64,000 nucleotides of DNA from Rothia mucilaginosa ATCC 25296 (GTDB lineage Bacteria; Actinomycetota; Actinomycetes; Actinomycetales; Micrococcaceae): assembly GCF_000175615.1 (NCBI RefSeq), contig NZ_ACVO01000005.1, positions 1 through 64,000 on the forward strand. Reading direction: 5' to 3'. The translations under genes were made by a program, and so were the position numbers. Positions 44,251 through 53,236 of the stretch are shown here, one piece after another. How positions within the stretch are numbered: the first letter of the stretch is position 1; each line of letters opens with the position of its first letter. The notes under the pieces were generated by a model. The model was not told where the DNA came from. It saw only the letters and a program-made list of their open reading frames with translations, and ran no database searches.

Positions 44251-44286
44251 AAACGGCGAGACCGATTGGTCTCGCCGTTTTTCTTT
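44251..44286 (+). terminator. gcvH terminator
   Basis: AAACGGCGAGACC / GGTCTCGCCGTTT, a 13-bp perfect stem with loop GATT, is followed by TTCTTTT. Confidence 0.93.
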
Positions 44287-44791
44287 TAAAATGCACACAA
44301 ACGCAAATAGTTGGGCGCATTTAAGGTTCGTCTTGAAGGTGTAGGAATTCACTAAAGGGGCTTGAAGGATGACTAAACCCCTAGTGGGAGCCTCTTTCAA
44401 GTTAAATGTGATGAAAACTTCAACTATCGCGAGAAGATAAAATTTTCCTCGTAAAGCAGTCCAATATGAGATATATGTGTTCGAAGTATTGGAATTTTGC
44501 TAAAATTGGTACTGTCTCTACTGATTAATGTTTGATTGTGTGGCTATTTTTGGGTTCAAAAAGCCTCTGAAAAGGGCGAACTAAATAGCAAAATGCCTTG
44601 TGAGGCTATAAGATTGTCTCGAAGGTTTGCGGTTTATCATTTCGTGATAAACAACTAAACTTATCTATCACACTCTCAACACTAAGCAAAGATGTTCGGC
44701 ACGAAGCGAGACCCCCGACCGGGGGAACGAGCCACTCACTCAAATTTCGGCTCGTATCGACATCGGCTGAACAAGTACCCGAAAGACATAG
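44287..44791. other. AT-rich gap between gcvH and FtsR-like gene
   Basis: About 505 bases with no credible gene and noticeably higher A+T than the coding DNA. In mycobacteria the FHA protein GarA is encoded here; no such frame exists. An extended -10 (TTGC-TAAAAT, 44497-44506) may drive the downstream gene; its -35 is poor. Confidence 0.5.
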
Positions 44792-45565
44792 ATGACCTCA
44801 CGCATCGATGAGAACCTCACTAACGCTGAGGTTCAACTAGAGGACGTGGAGAACGGCGACTCTGACCGTAACCCGCGTGACGTTAAGAGCCGGACCATTG
44901 GTCAGGTTCTTAGCCAGCTTGACCTGGAGTTCCCCGGAATTAGCGCATCCAAGATTCGCTTCCTGGAGGAGCGCGGCCTGGTGCACCCCAGCCGTACCGA
45001 AACCGGTTACCGCAAGTACTCCCAGACTGACATTGAGCGCCTGCGCTACATCCTCACTATGCAGCGCGATCACTACATGCCGCTCAAGGTAATCCGTCAG
45101 CATCTGGAGGATCTGGAAGCCGGTCGCGTGCTGAACTCCATGCCCGCCACCGTAAGTGAAGACGTCCTGGATACCGTCCTCGGACCGGACGAGCAGGAAG
45201 GCCGCACCTACAGCCTCCGTGAGCTGGCAGAATACGCTAACACCACTCCCGAACTGATTCGCGAGCTGATTGACTTTGGACTGCTCGAAGACGGCTCGGA
45301 TGTGGAGTACACCGATTACGATGTGCTGATCGCCCGCGTGAGCGCAGAGCTGACCCAGCACGGCATTCAGCCCCGTCACCTGCGCGCGTTCAAGTCTGCG
45401 GCAGACCGTGAAATTTCCCTCGTGGAAATTGCGGTGGCTCCGCTGGCATCGCGCCGCGACGCAGCCTCCCAGGCTCAGGCGCAGGAACGAGCCGACAAGA
45501 TCCGCAAGTTGTGCCTGCAGTTGCATGCAACCCTCGTCGAATCGGCAATGCCTACCTACGAGTAG
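44792..45565 (+). CDS. ftsR: MerR-family regulator, FtsR type
   Basis: This 257-residue regulator has a MerR-like winged helix (TIGQVLSQLDLEFPGISASKIRFLEERGLVHPSRTETGYRKYS region, residues ~36-77, within it ISASKIRFLEERGLV) and a helical C-terminal part. The closest known relatives by context are Rv1828 and corynebacterial FtsR, an activator of ftsZ. Its neighbours gcvH upstream and a second MerR gene downstream support this. No GarA between. The start at 44792 (ATG) is preceded by GAAAGACAT; a ribosome site is weak. The dcw cluster begins ~18 kb away. Confidence 0.85.
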   Translation: MTSRIDENLTNAEVQLEDVENGDSDRNPRDVKSRTIGQVLSQLDLEFPGISASKIRFLEERGLVHPSRTETGYRKYSQTDIERLRYILTMQRDHYMPLKVIRQHLEDLEAGRVLNSMPATVSEDVLDTVLGPDEQEGRTYSLRELAEYANTTPELIRELIDFGLLEDGSDVEYTDYDVLIARVSAELTQHGIQPRHLRAFKSAADREISLVEIAVAPLASRRDAASQAQAQERADKIRKLCLQLHATLVESAMPTYE

Positions 45566-45830
45566 GCGAACGAAGGTACAGGCGACTGGACCGTCTACCC
45601 TTCACAATCTTTGCGGTTCTACCGCACCCCGAACGGGGTTTTCCTTCCGGGATACACTGCTGACCACGGTGTTTCCCTCTATAGTCCCTGCCCGCACCAA
45701 CGGGTAGAGGCCTCTAGACTTGGACGAAGCCGACGCTGGCACGCTCGGAATTTCTACCCCTTCGTCCAACACGAAGAGCTTTCTCACCAGGGGGCTCCCG
45801 GCCTGCCAAGGCTATTCACTTAACTCAGCT

Positions 45831-45872
45831 GTAAATGCGTACGGACTACCAGCCCGTACGCATTTACTTTTT
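45831..45872 (+). terminator. terminator in gap after FtsR-like gene
   Basis: GTAAATGCGTACGG / CCGTACGCATTTAC is a 14-bp perfect stem followed by TTTTT. It lies 265 bases past the ftsR stop, so it may end an uncharacterised transcript or a long ftsR 3' UTR. Confidence 0.85.
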
Positions 45873-46146
45873 AAACTCCCCCTGTATAAACTCCCCTGTG
45901 GGATGGGCGCCCAGAAAAAGCGAACGGAACGGCGGGGGAGGAGCACCCCTATGAGGCGTTAATGAGGCAAGAATGAATCTGAAAAGATCATTCGCTCCGG
46001 TGGGTTCAATTTTAAGTAGAGCCCTCTATCAGTTAAAATAGATTGAACAACCGCGCCTATCGCGCATCGGTCGCACTGTCGAACCGCTGTGTAGTATTGA
46101 AAACCGCGCCGGAACCCAGTAGAGGAGCCACGCGAATCATAGACGC

Positions 46147-46196
46147 AGATTCTAGACCTCAACCCTAGAATCTCACCCCGATAATCTCACCCCGAG
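46147..46196. repeat. inverted repeat and tandem 14-mer before second MerR gene
   Basis: AGATTCTAG (46147-46155) and CTAGAATCT (46165-46173) are exact reverse complements with a 9-base spacer. They overlap two tandem copies of AATCTCACCCCGA(T/G) at 46169-46182 and 46183-46196. The group lies 85-135 bases before the start of the MerR gene. Confidence 0.65.
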
Positions 46197-46281
46197 AATC
46201 GGGTCTACACCGGAACGATATCGACCGCATTTGATAGGGCGCGGTGAAGCACTTAAAAGGGTTTAACGAAAAGGAGGGACC

Positions 46282-46926
46282 GTGCTAGAGCAGCAGGTAG
46301 CCGAAAATGCAGGCGAGGCCGCAACCACGCACGCACCCCAGGGCTTCGACCAGCCCCTGGATGGCTTCGACACCCTCTTCCCCGTAGCACCGCCTCCGCG
46401 TGGTGAACAGGGCGTACTCTTCACCGACCCTGTCTCTGTCGTCGAGGAAAACCTTGGCTACCGCGGCGCTGTCGCCTGCAAGGCAGCCGGCATTACCTAC
46501 CGCCAGCTTGACTACTGGGCACGCACCGACCTGGTCGTACCCACCGTGCGTGGCGCCTCCGGATCCGGTACCCAGCGCCTCTATAGCTTCCGCGACGTGC
46601 TCGTGCTCAAGATTGTGAAGCGACTGCTCGACACCGGCGTGTCCCTGCAGCAGATTCGCACCTCCATCGAGCATCTGCGTACCCGCGGCATTGACGACCT
46701 CGCGAACATCACCCTCATGAGTGACGGCACCACCGTCTACGAATGCACCTCCCCGAGCGAGGTTATCGACCTGGTCCAGGCAGGTCAGGGCGTCTTCGGC
46801 ATCGCTATCGGCCGCGTCTGGCGCGAAATCGAAATGAACCTCAACGGCCAGCCCGGCGAAGAGATGCACGAAAACTTCGAAGGCGACGAACTTGCCGCCC
46901 GCCGTGCCCGCCGCGCACAGGCATAA
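46282..46926 (+). CDS. MerR-family regulator (Rv1830-like position)
   Basis: This 214-residue regulator has a MerR-type DNA-binding domain (YRGAVACKAAGITYRQLDYW, residues ~60-79, then YSFRDVLVLKIVKRLL) preceded by a ~50-residue variable N-tail. The C-terminal half is short and shows no known ligand-binding motif. It starts at GTG 46282 behind AAGGAGGG. Position next to the FtsR-type gene fits Rv1830. Targets unknown. Both MerR genes keep a long, feature-rich upstream region. Confidence 0.85.
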   Translation: MLEQQVAENAGEAATTHAPQGFDQPLDGFDTLFPVAPPPRGEQGVLFTDPVSVVEENLGYRGAVACKAAGITYRQLDYWARTDLVVPTVRGASGSGTQRLYSFRDVLVLKIVKRLLDTGVSLQQIRTSIEHLRTRGIDDLANITLMSDGTTVYECTSPSEVIDLVQAGQGVFGIAIGRVWREIEMNLNGQPGEEMHENFEGDELAARRARRAQA

Positions 46927-46941
46927 AACACAAAACGTGAA

Positions 46942-46990
46942 TCAGCCCGCGCTCACTACCTATCGGGTAGCGAGCGCGGGCTGAAGCTTT
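46942..46990 (+). terminator. terminator after second MerR gene
   Basis: TCAGCCCGCGCTC / GAGCGCGGGCTGA, a 13-bp perfect stem with inner CTACC / GGTAG, is followed by AGCTTT. Confidence 0.85.
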
Positions 46991-47117
46991 AAATGCGAGG
47001 GAATATTCAATGCTCACTTGAGAAAAAACTCAAGATACACCCCTGTCAGAGCCAGAAGAAAAGCGAAGATTCGCTAAAATAAAGGGGCATTACACCTCAC
47101 TCATAAAAGGGACCTGC

Positions 47118-47930
47118 ATGCCCCGCATCGTCAGTATCAGCAGCCTCAAGGGTGGCGTTGGCAAAACGTCCATCACTTTGGGGCTCGCTTCCGCGGCATT
47201 ACACAGCGGACTCTCCACACTCGTTATTGACCTCGACCCCCACGGCGACGCCAGCACCGGCCTGGCAGTGGATGAAACCATCCCCGACGTCGCCTCCCTA
47301 ATCGCCAGCTCCAATGAGCGCGCCTTCGCGGAGGAAGCCGGTAGCTCCTCCTGGAACGCGCTCGTCGGCAAACCCACCCTGCTGACCAACAACCCCGTGA
47401 CCACCGGTAGCGTGAAGGTGGCGCGAGGCTCGGCGCGCTCCACCCTCGTGGACCGGCAAGAAGCCGCGCCGTTCATCCGCCGCTTCAAGCGCATGGTGGA
47501 GGCGGCTGCGGACGCCTACGACGTCATCCTGATTGACTGCCCGCCGTTCCTCGGAACCCTGTCTTCGATGGGCTGGGCGGTGAGCGAGCGCATCCTTTCG
47601 GTCGCAGAGCCTTCCCTTTTCTCCGTGGCGGGCACCGAACGAACCCTGCGCGCCATCGTGCGCTTTCAGCAGGAAAGCGGCATCAGCATTGACGGTGCGG
47701 GAGTAGTTATCAACAAGATGCGCCCCAACGACAGCGAACACCGCTACCGACGCGACGAAATGCGTTCCCTCTTCGGCGAGCTCGTGGCAGATCCTGTGCT
47801 CGCTGAAAGCCCCGTGCTGCAGCGTGCACAGGGTGCCGCGTACCCGATTCATTTTTGGCCCGACGAAGAATCGGTTGATCCCGCCATTGACTTCACCCGT
47901 CTGCTGGCTGGGCTCATGGCTGATCTCTAA
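47118..47930 (+). CDS. orphan ParA-family ATPase
   Basis: This 270-residue ParA/MinD-like ATPase has a deviant Walker A (SLKGGVGKTSIT near residues 9-20), VIDLDPHGDAS and DCPPFLGTL. It is distinct from the ParA-like protein at 11136 (it has DCPP rather than DCQP and a ~30-residue basic insertion VKVARGSARSTLVDRQ). No ParB-like gene is adjacent. Function could be positioning of a cargo or division component; this is open. AAAAGGGA precedes ATG 47118. Confidence 0.85.
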   Translation: MPRIVSISSLKGGVGKTSITLGLASAALHSGLSTLVIDLDPHGDASTGLAVDETIPDVASLIASSNERAFAEEAGSSSWNALVGKPTLLTNNPVTTGSVKVARGSARSTLVDRQEAAPFIRRFKRMVEAAADAYDVILIDCPPFLGTLSSMGWAVSERILSVAEPSLFSVAGTERTLRAIVRFQQESGISIDGAGVVINKMRPNDSEHRYRRDEMRSLFGELVADPVLAESPVLQRAQGAAYPIHFWPDEESVDPAIDFTRLLAGLMADL

Positions 47931-47984
47931 TCGCAGACATCTAAACGCAGATACCTGTGCGTCACCAATCCGCGGGCTCACATA

Positions 47985-48014
47985 GTTTCAACGCTTGAGG
48001 TTTCAACGCTTGAG
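47985..48014 (+). repeat. perfect tandem 15-mer
   Basis: GTTTCAACGCTTGAG occurs at 47985-47999 and again at 48000-48014 without a gap. It lies about 220 bases before the mycothione reductase gene, in a gap of about 300 bases (47931-48232) that holds no gene. TTGACA at 48106-48111 and TATAGT near 48148 are there but too far apart for one promoter. Confidence 0.8.
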
Positions 48015-48232
48015 TGCGTCTTCTCAAAGAACCCCTGTGTTCTCAGCGGTGTATTCTCAGTGCTGTGGTTCTTTGGGGCGGCGCACTTTCGCATATCCGT
48101 CAACATTGACACTAGATAGTGGGAATAGCCGGTAGCCTCCACGCGTTATAGTGGCAGTAACAGAAATAACCCCGCCATCGAGGGGCACGCTGGGAACGAG
48201 CCCAGCCTCAACACCAACAACGAGAGGACCAC

Positions 48233-49690
48233 ATGAGCATCGAGAACGTAGAACGCATTGACGGCGTAGCACAATACGACCTCATCGTCATCGGCTCCGG
48301 ATCCGGCAACACCCTCATCGGCCCCGAATGGGACGACAAGAAGGTCGCCCTCATCGACGGCGGCATCTTCGGCGGCACCTGCCTGAACGTTGGCTGCATC
48401 CCCACTAAGATGTACGTCTACCCGGCGACTATCGCGCAGAAGACCCGCGAGGTCAAGCACCTGGGCGTCGACGCACACGTAGACGCCGTGCACTGGGCAC
48501 AGATTCGTGACCGCATCTTTGCCTCTCGCATTGACCAGATTGTTGAAGGCGGCCGCGAATGGCGTGCCGGTCTGCCCAACGTCGATTTCTACGACCAGTA
48601 CGCGCGCTTCGTCGGCTCCCACACCGTTGAGCTGACCGACGGCACCCGCCTGCAGGGCCGCCAGATTGTCATTGCGGCAGGTTCGCGCGCCGTGCTGCCT
48701 CCCGTGCCCGGTATCGACTCCTCCAAGGTCTACACCAACGACAACGTCATGCGCCTGGACGAACTGCCCGCCCGCATGGTTGTCATCGGCGGCGGCGTGA
48801 TTGCGGCAGAATTCTCCCACGTTTTCTCCGCATTCGGCACCGAAGTAACCCAGCTGAACCGCTCCTCCCGCCTGCTGCGCGGCGTGGATGAAGAGGTCGT
48901 GGCACGCTTCGAAGAAGCCGCAAGCAAGCAGTGGAACATCGTCAAGGATGCGTCCCTCTCCGAGATCCGTGAGAACGCCGACGGTAGCGTAACCGTCGTA
49001 GCGAAGCGCACCACCGAGAACGGTGAAGAACTGCTCGAAATCCCGGCAGACGCTGTGCTCGTAGCAACCGGTCGCCGCCCCAACACCGACACCCTCAACG
49101 CAAAGAACTACTTCGACGTACAGGACGGCGGTCAGCTCAGCGTCGATAAGTACCAGCGCGTGCTCTACAACGGTGCACCCGTACCCGGCGTCTACGCCCT
49201 CGGCGACGTGTCCAGCCGCTACCAGCTCAAGCACGTGGCAAACCACGAGGCCCGCGTTGTGCAGCACAACCTCAGCCACCCCGAGGATCTGCGTGCCAGC
49301 GACCACCGCTACGTACCCGGCGCGGTTTTCAGCAACCCGCAGATCGCTGTGGTCGGCATGACCGAAGAGCAGGCACGCGAGGCCGCTGAGCGTGAAGGCT
49401 TCGAGATTACCGTCAAGGCACAGAACTTTGGCGACACCGCCTACGGCTGGGCAATGGAAGACAAGATCGGTCTGTGCAAGCTGATTGCCCGCAAGGACAA
49501 CGGCGAGCTGCTCGGTGCGCACCTGGTCGGTGAAGAATCCTCCGTGCTCATCCAGCCGCTACTGCAGGCAATGAGCTTCGGCATGGATGCGCGCACCCTC
49601 GCACGCGGCCAGTACTGGATCCACCCGGCACTGACCGAAATCATTGAGAACGCGCTGCTCGGCCTGGAATTCGACGAGCCCGCCAACTAG
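48233..49690 (+). CDS. mtr: mycothione reductase
   Basis: This flavoenzyme reduces mycothiol disulfide with NADPH and so keeps the actinobacterial thiol buffer reduced. The 485-residue protein has an FAD motif (LIVIGSGSGN, a form seen in mycothione reductases), the redox-active disulfide motif GGTCLNVGCIPTK (Cys50 and Cys55), a second nucleotide-binding site (VIGGGVIAAEFSHVF) and the C-terminal catalytic His in HPALTEIIENALL. GAGAGGACC precedes ATG 48233. It is monocistronic with its own terminator. Confidence 0.93.
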   Translation: MSIENVERIDGVAQYDLIVIGSGSGNTLIGPEWDDKKVALIDGGIFGGTCLNVGCIPTKMYVYPATIAQKTREVKHLGVDAHVDAVHWAQIRDRIFASRIDQIVEGGREWRAGLPNVDFYDQYARFVGSHTVELTDGTRLQGRQIVIAAGSRAVLPPVPGIDSSKVYTNDNVMRLDELPARMVVIGGGVIAAEFSHVFSAFGTEVTQLNRSSRLLRGVDEEVVARFEEAASKQWNIVKDASLSEIRENADGSVTVVAKRTTENGEELLEIPADAVLVATGRRPNTDTLNAKNYFDVQDGGQLSVDKYQRVLYNGAPVPGVYALGDVSSRYQLKHVANHEARVVQHNLSHPEDLRASDHRYVPGAVFSNPQIAVVGMTEEQAREAAEREGFEITVKAQNFGDTAYGWAMEDKIGLCKLIARKDNGELLGAHLVGEESSVLIQPLLQAMSFGMDARTLARGQYWIHPALTEIIENALLGLEFDEPAN

Positions 49691-49751
49691 TACCAAGCGG
49701 TTCAAAGAATACCGCTCAAGGGCTCAGGCTCTGAGCGTTGAGGTAAACATA

Positions 49752-49795
49752 GAGGAGGGGGTCGTACCTAAACGGTACGACCCCCTCCTCACATA
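49752..49795. terminator. bidirectional terminator mtr / fadD15
   Basis: GAGGAGGGGGTCGTACC / GGTACGACCCCCTCCTC is a 17-bp perfect stem with loop TAAAC. It serves both convergent genes. Confidence 0.9.
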
Positions 49796-49820
49796 TATAT
49801 TCACAATCAGTTAGTGACGA

Positions 49821-51992
49821 CTAAGAGTCTTCGCCTTCAGAACGCTGAGTATCTGCCTTCTTAGCTTCTACACCCTTAGCCGGGGTAGCGGTCTCATGCT
49901 CGGAATCGTCGTTAGTCTTCTCAGACCGTTCGGCGTCTTCCTTCGTTTCGGTCTTATCCTCCTGCGGCTTCTGCATGCGCTCAACCGCCTGCTCGCGTAG
50001 TTCCTCGAACTTCTCGGCAGCCTGCTCACGCAACTCAGCAAGACGCTCCGTCTGCTGATCCGCGTACTCGTGCAGACGCTCAGCAGCCTGCTCACGCAGC
50101 TCAGCGAACTTCTCAGACTGCTCCGCCGCGTACTCCTGCAGACGAGCCAAAGAATCCGACGTGCTATCGGAAACCTTGCCGTACATCTCATCCACGTAAG
50201 AGGAGAAATCCTGCAGAATCTTCGCGCGGCGCAGCTTCTGCGAGGGAGTCAGGTAACCATCTTCCTCGGTTAGGTCACGGTTCATGATGCGGAACTCGCG
50301 AATACCCTCGGCGCGGGAAACCAGCTGGTTCGCCTCATCCACGAGCTTCTGAATCGCGGCGCGGACCGCCGGGTGAACCGCAGCCTCCGGAATGGAGAGC
50401 GAACGCGGCAGACCCAGATGCTCGAGCTGCTCGGGCAAGGTATCAGGGTCTAGGGTCACCAGCGCTGAAATGAACGGCTTCTCATCGCCAACCAGCATTG
50501 CCTGAGACACCAGGGGAGAAGTGCGCAAATGACCCTCCGCAATACCCGGAATCACGTTCTTACCGCCGGCGGTGACAATGATTTCCTTCTTACGGCCCAC
50601 AATCTTCAGGTAGCCTCGCTCATCGAAACGAGCCAGGTCACCGGTACGGAACCAGCCGTCTTCGGTGAACGCATGAGCGTCCTCCTCGGGGTTCTTGTAG
50701 TAGCTGCTAATCACGCCCACGCCACGAACCAGAAGCTCACCGTCCTCAGCAATGTAGCCTTCGGAACCGGGGATGAGCGGACCAAGCATACCAATCTGGT
50801 ACGGGTTGATGCGGCCAACCGCAATCGGGGCGCAGGTCTCGGTCAGACCGTAACCCTCCACCACCTGCACACCCACCGCGTGGAAGAAGTGAGCCAGGCG
50901 CTCGCCGAGGGGACCGCCGCCGGAGACCGCGTAACGTAGCTCGCCGCCGAGAGCCGCACGCAGCTTCGAGTAGACCAGCTTGTCGTAGAGAGCGTACTGC
51001 GCCGCCAGCTTGAGGGGCACACGACCCTCAACCTTCGCCTGCGACCAGCGCACCGCAATATCGGTGGAACGCTCAAACAGAGACTTATTGAACTTGCCGC
51101 CCTTAGCCGCCTTTGCCATGGCACCTTCGTACACCTTCTCAAAGACGCGGGGCACCACCAGCAGCATGGTCGGCTTGAAGCTATCCAGGTCAGACGCCAG
51201 GTTCTTGATGTTGGGGGAGTGACCAATAACCAGGCCAGCGTCCAGCGCCAGAACCTGAATCAGGCGCGCCAGAACGTGCGCCAGCGGCAAGAAAAGAATG
51301 GAGGAGTTGCGGGAGTTCGCAATCTCGGGCTCGACCAGCCTGGTGTTGGCGATCAGGTTCAGGAAGTGGCCGTGAGTCAGTGCGCAACCCTTAGGGCGAC
51401 CGGTTGTGCCGGAGGTGTACACAATGGTCGCGAGGTCGTCACAACCGGCTGCGGAACGTACCTGCTCCAGCTGCTCATCGCTTACCTCGGAGGCGCGAGT
51501 GCTCAGGGTATCGAGGTCGCCGTTCTCAATGACCCAGCGGTGCTTCAACTGCATGGGCTCCTGGGTCGTGGAGGCGAATTCCTCAGCCTCCGCGATGCGC
51601 GCCAGAAGCTTCTCATCCTCAACGAAGATGGCGGTAGCCTCCGAGTGGGCGAGCGCCCACGCCGCCTGTGCGGGTGCGTTGGTCTCGTACACCGGCACGG
51701 AGATGGCGCCCGCGTACCAAATCGCGAAGTCAATGACGGTCCACTCGAAGCGGGTGCGGCTCATAATGCCCACACGGTCACCCGGGCGGATGCCCGCAGC
51801 AATCATGCCCTTAGCTAGGTCGGTTACCATCTGGTGGAACTGCTGGGCGCGAATCGGCTGCCAGTTACCCGGAGACATCTGACGGCGGTACAGCACCGGG
51901 TTGGAGCTGTCGGCTCGGTGACGCTCAACAATGCTTGTCAGGTTCAGTGAGGGGTCGACAAGAACCTCAGCGGGAGTGGAGAAGACTTTCAT
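49821..51992 (-). CDS. long-chain acyl-CoA ligase, FadD15-like, with 11-residue repeats
   Basis: This enzyme activates fatty acids to acyl-CoA via acyl-AMP. The 723-residue protein has the AMP-binding motif IVYTSGTTGRPKG near residues 190-202, VVEGYGLTE, and GRKKEIIVTAGGKN. The catalytic part ends near residue 605, the full length of a normal enzyme. A ~119-residue extension follows: five 11-residue repeats (residues ~619-673; consensus xELREQAAERL alternating with xEYAxxQxExL) and then an acidic tail. ATG 51992 is preceded by GAAAGGCGC. Position next to lipid genes resembles the Rv2187 locus. Confidence 0.92.
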   Translation of the reverse strand: MKVFSTPAEVLVDPSLNLTSIVERHRADSSNPVLYRRQMSPGNWQPIRAQQFHQMVTDLAKGMIAAGIRPGDRVGIMSRTRFEWTVIDFAIWYAGAISVPVYETNAPAQAAWALAHSEATAIFVEDEKLLARIAEAEEFASTTQEPMQLKHRWVIENGDLDTLSTRASEVSDEQLEQVRSAAGCDDLATIVYTSGTTGRPKGCALTHGHFLNLIANTRLVEPEIANSRNSSILFLPLAHVLARLIQVLALDAGLVIGHSPNIKNLASDLDSFKPTMLLVVPRVFEKVYEGAMAKAAKGGKFNKSLFERSTDIAVRWSQAKVEGRVPLKLAAQYALYDKLVYSKLRAALGGELRYAVSGGGPLGERLAHFFHAVGVQVVEGYGLTETCAPIAVGRINPYQIGMLGPLIPGSEGYIAEDGELLVRGVGVISSYYKNPEEDAHAFTEDGWFRTGDLARFDERGYLKIVGRKKEIIVTAGGKNVIPGIAEGHLRTSPLVSQAMLVGDEKPFISALVTLDPDTLPEQLEHLGLPRSLSIPEAAVHPAVRAAIQKLVDEANQLVSRAEGIREFRIMNRDLTEEDGYLTPSQKLRRAKILQDFSSYVDEMYGKVSDSTSDSLARLQEYAAEQSEKFAELREQAAERLHEYADQQTERLAELREQAAEKFEELREQAVERMQKPQEDKTETKEDAERSEKTNDDSEHETATPAKGVEAKKADTQRSEGEDS

Positions 51993-52143
51993 AATGCGCC
52001 TTTCGAATCAGGGCGTAAGCTCGGGCGGTCCGGGCCGCGGGCTGTCCTCGAATGCTCGAGGTGCCGTGATGGCTTTCTGGTTGTTCTGCTCGCCGCGGCG
52101 GGTGATGCATTCGCCGGTGTGCAGCGGGCGGAACTGTCAGAAT

Positions 52144-53010
52144 TTAGTGGTTTAGGGATGCGACAAAAGCTTGAACAGTAGAGAAAAGATACTCGGCGTC
52201 GTAGTCGAGCGTTGCCACATGGTAGCTGCGGGTCAGCCACCTAAATTCTACAGGAACTGAACAATGTTCGAGAAAATATTTGTGGGAGCTATCCGACACA
52301 GTATGATCGCCCAGTGAACGCGCGTACAGAACCGGCGCCTTCAACTGCGGAATCAGTGCACGCGTCTCAGCGCCCAAAAGATGTAACTGATGCACCGCCG
52401 CCGTCGGAACGATAGAATACGCGCCCTCGCTCACGCCAGGAACCGCAATATCGGAACCAATCGCCTTGAGCATCGGCAGAACCTTCGACACCTTACCGGC
52501 GTGGCGCATCATCGGATTCACATCCACCATATAGGGGTTAATCAGCACCGTACCCGCCACCGGCAGACGCGCCGACAGGTGAGTCGCCACCGTGCCGCCC
52601 ATCGACATACCAATGACCACCACACGCAGACCCTGTTCAGCCAGGCGGCGGTACCCCCGCTCAGCAGAATCCAGCCACTGCTGGTACGTGCTATCACGCA
52701 AATCCTGCCAACGGGTCGCATGCCCAGTCAGCACAGGCATCTCCACTGCGTAACCGAGCTCCATAAAACGCTGAGCCACCGGGCGCATGCTATGCGGTGA
52801 ACCCGTAAAACCGTGCACCAGCAAAATACCCACGGAATGCTGCGCCGGGTCAGGACTAAAAGAAACAGGGGAGTGGTCGAACGCATCCTGCTCTTCCCCG
52901 AGGCGACGCGCCAAAGATTCCTTAACATTTTGGGTTGCTAGAAGCCTGCGCTCGCGAGCCTTGCGGCGCATCCGCTTGAGCGGCTCCAGTGAATTATCGA
53001 AAATGCTCAT
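52144..53010 (-). CDS. alpha/beta hydrolase, carboxylesterase/monoacylglycerol lipase-like
   Basis: This 288-residue esterase has the HGFTG oxyanion motif (LLVHGFTGSPHSM near residues 61-73), the nucleophile elbow GMSMGG, a catalytic Asp region (SLGDHTV) and a C-terminal His (SYHVATLD). The family includes carboxylesterases and monoacylglycerol lipases of Gram-positives. A basic ~40-residue N-tail (KRMRRKARERR) might associate with membranes; this is inference. It is on the same strand as the acyl-CoA ligase 151 bases downstream, so joint expression is possible: ester hydrolysis then acyl activation. Confidence 0.88.
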   Translation of the reverse strand: MSIFDNSLEPLKRMRRKARERRLLATQNVKESLARRLGEEQDAFDHSPVSFSPDPAQHSVGILLVHGFTGSPHSMRPVAQRFMELGYAVEMPVLTGHATRWQDLRDSTYQQWLDSAERGYRRLAEQGLRVVVIGMSMGGTVATHLSARLPVAGTVLINPYMVDVNPMMRHAGKVSKVLPMLKAIGSDIAVPGVSEGAYSIVPTAAVHQLHLLGAETRALIPQLKAPVLYARSLGDHTVSDSSHKYFLEHCSVPVEFRWLTRSYHVATLDYDAEYLFSTVQAFVASLNH

Positions 53011-53236
53011 GGTCCTCCTCCGCCAACCTGCGCGAGTATGAGCGCAGGTGAGGCTCTATAGCGTACCCTGACCGGCTACCACAGATACAGCACCGATGCT
53101 GGTATATCGCCTCCAGCGCACCCGAATACACCGGTGCGCAGAAAAATCGTTCTCTTTTCTTTAATTATCACGCGTTCTCTCGCGCCTCTCCAGACACGCT
53201 AGAATTGAGCCGGGAACATTCAGAGAGGAGACCCCA

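Larger units (their letters stand above)
45566..46281. other. gap between two MerR-type genes
   Basis: About 716 bases with no credible gene. In mycobacteria the DUF151 nuclease Rv1829 lies here; nothing like it is seen. Features are a small hairpin ACCCC-GAAC-GGGGT plus TTTTCC (45626-45643), a terminator at 45831-45872, a TTTAAG-17-TAAAAT promoter-like pair (46011-46039), a 9-base inverted repeat (46147-46173) and a tandem 14-mer (46169-46196). Confidence 0.45.

Noticed and set aside
45611..45823. A 70-residue frame in the gap after the FtsR-type gene (candidate DUF151 remnant)
   Set aside because: Composition is Arg/Pro/His-rich and shows no DUF151 motif; no ribosome site.
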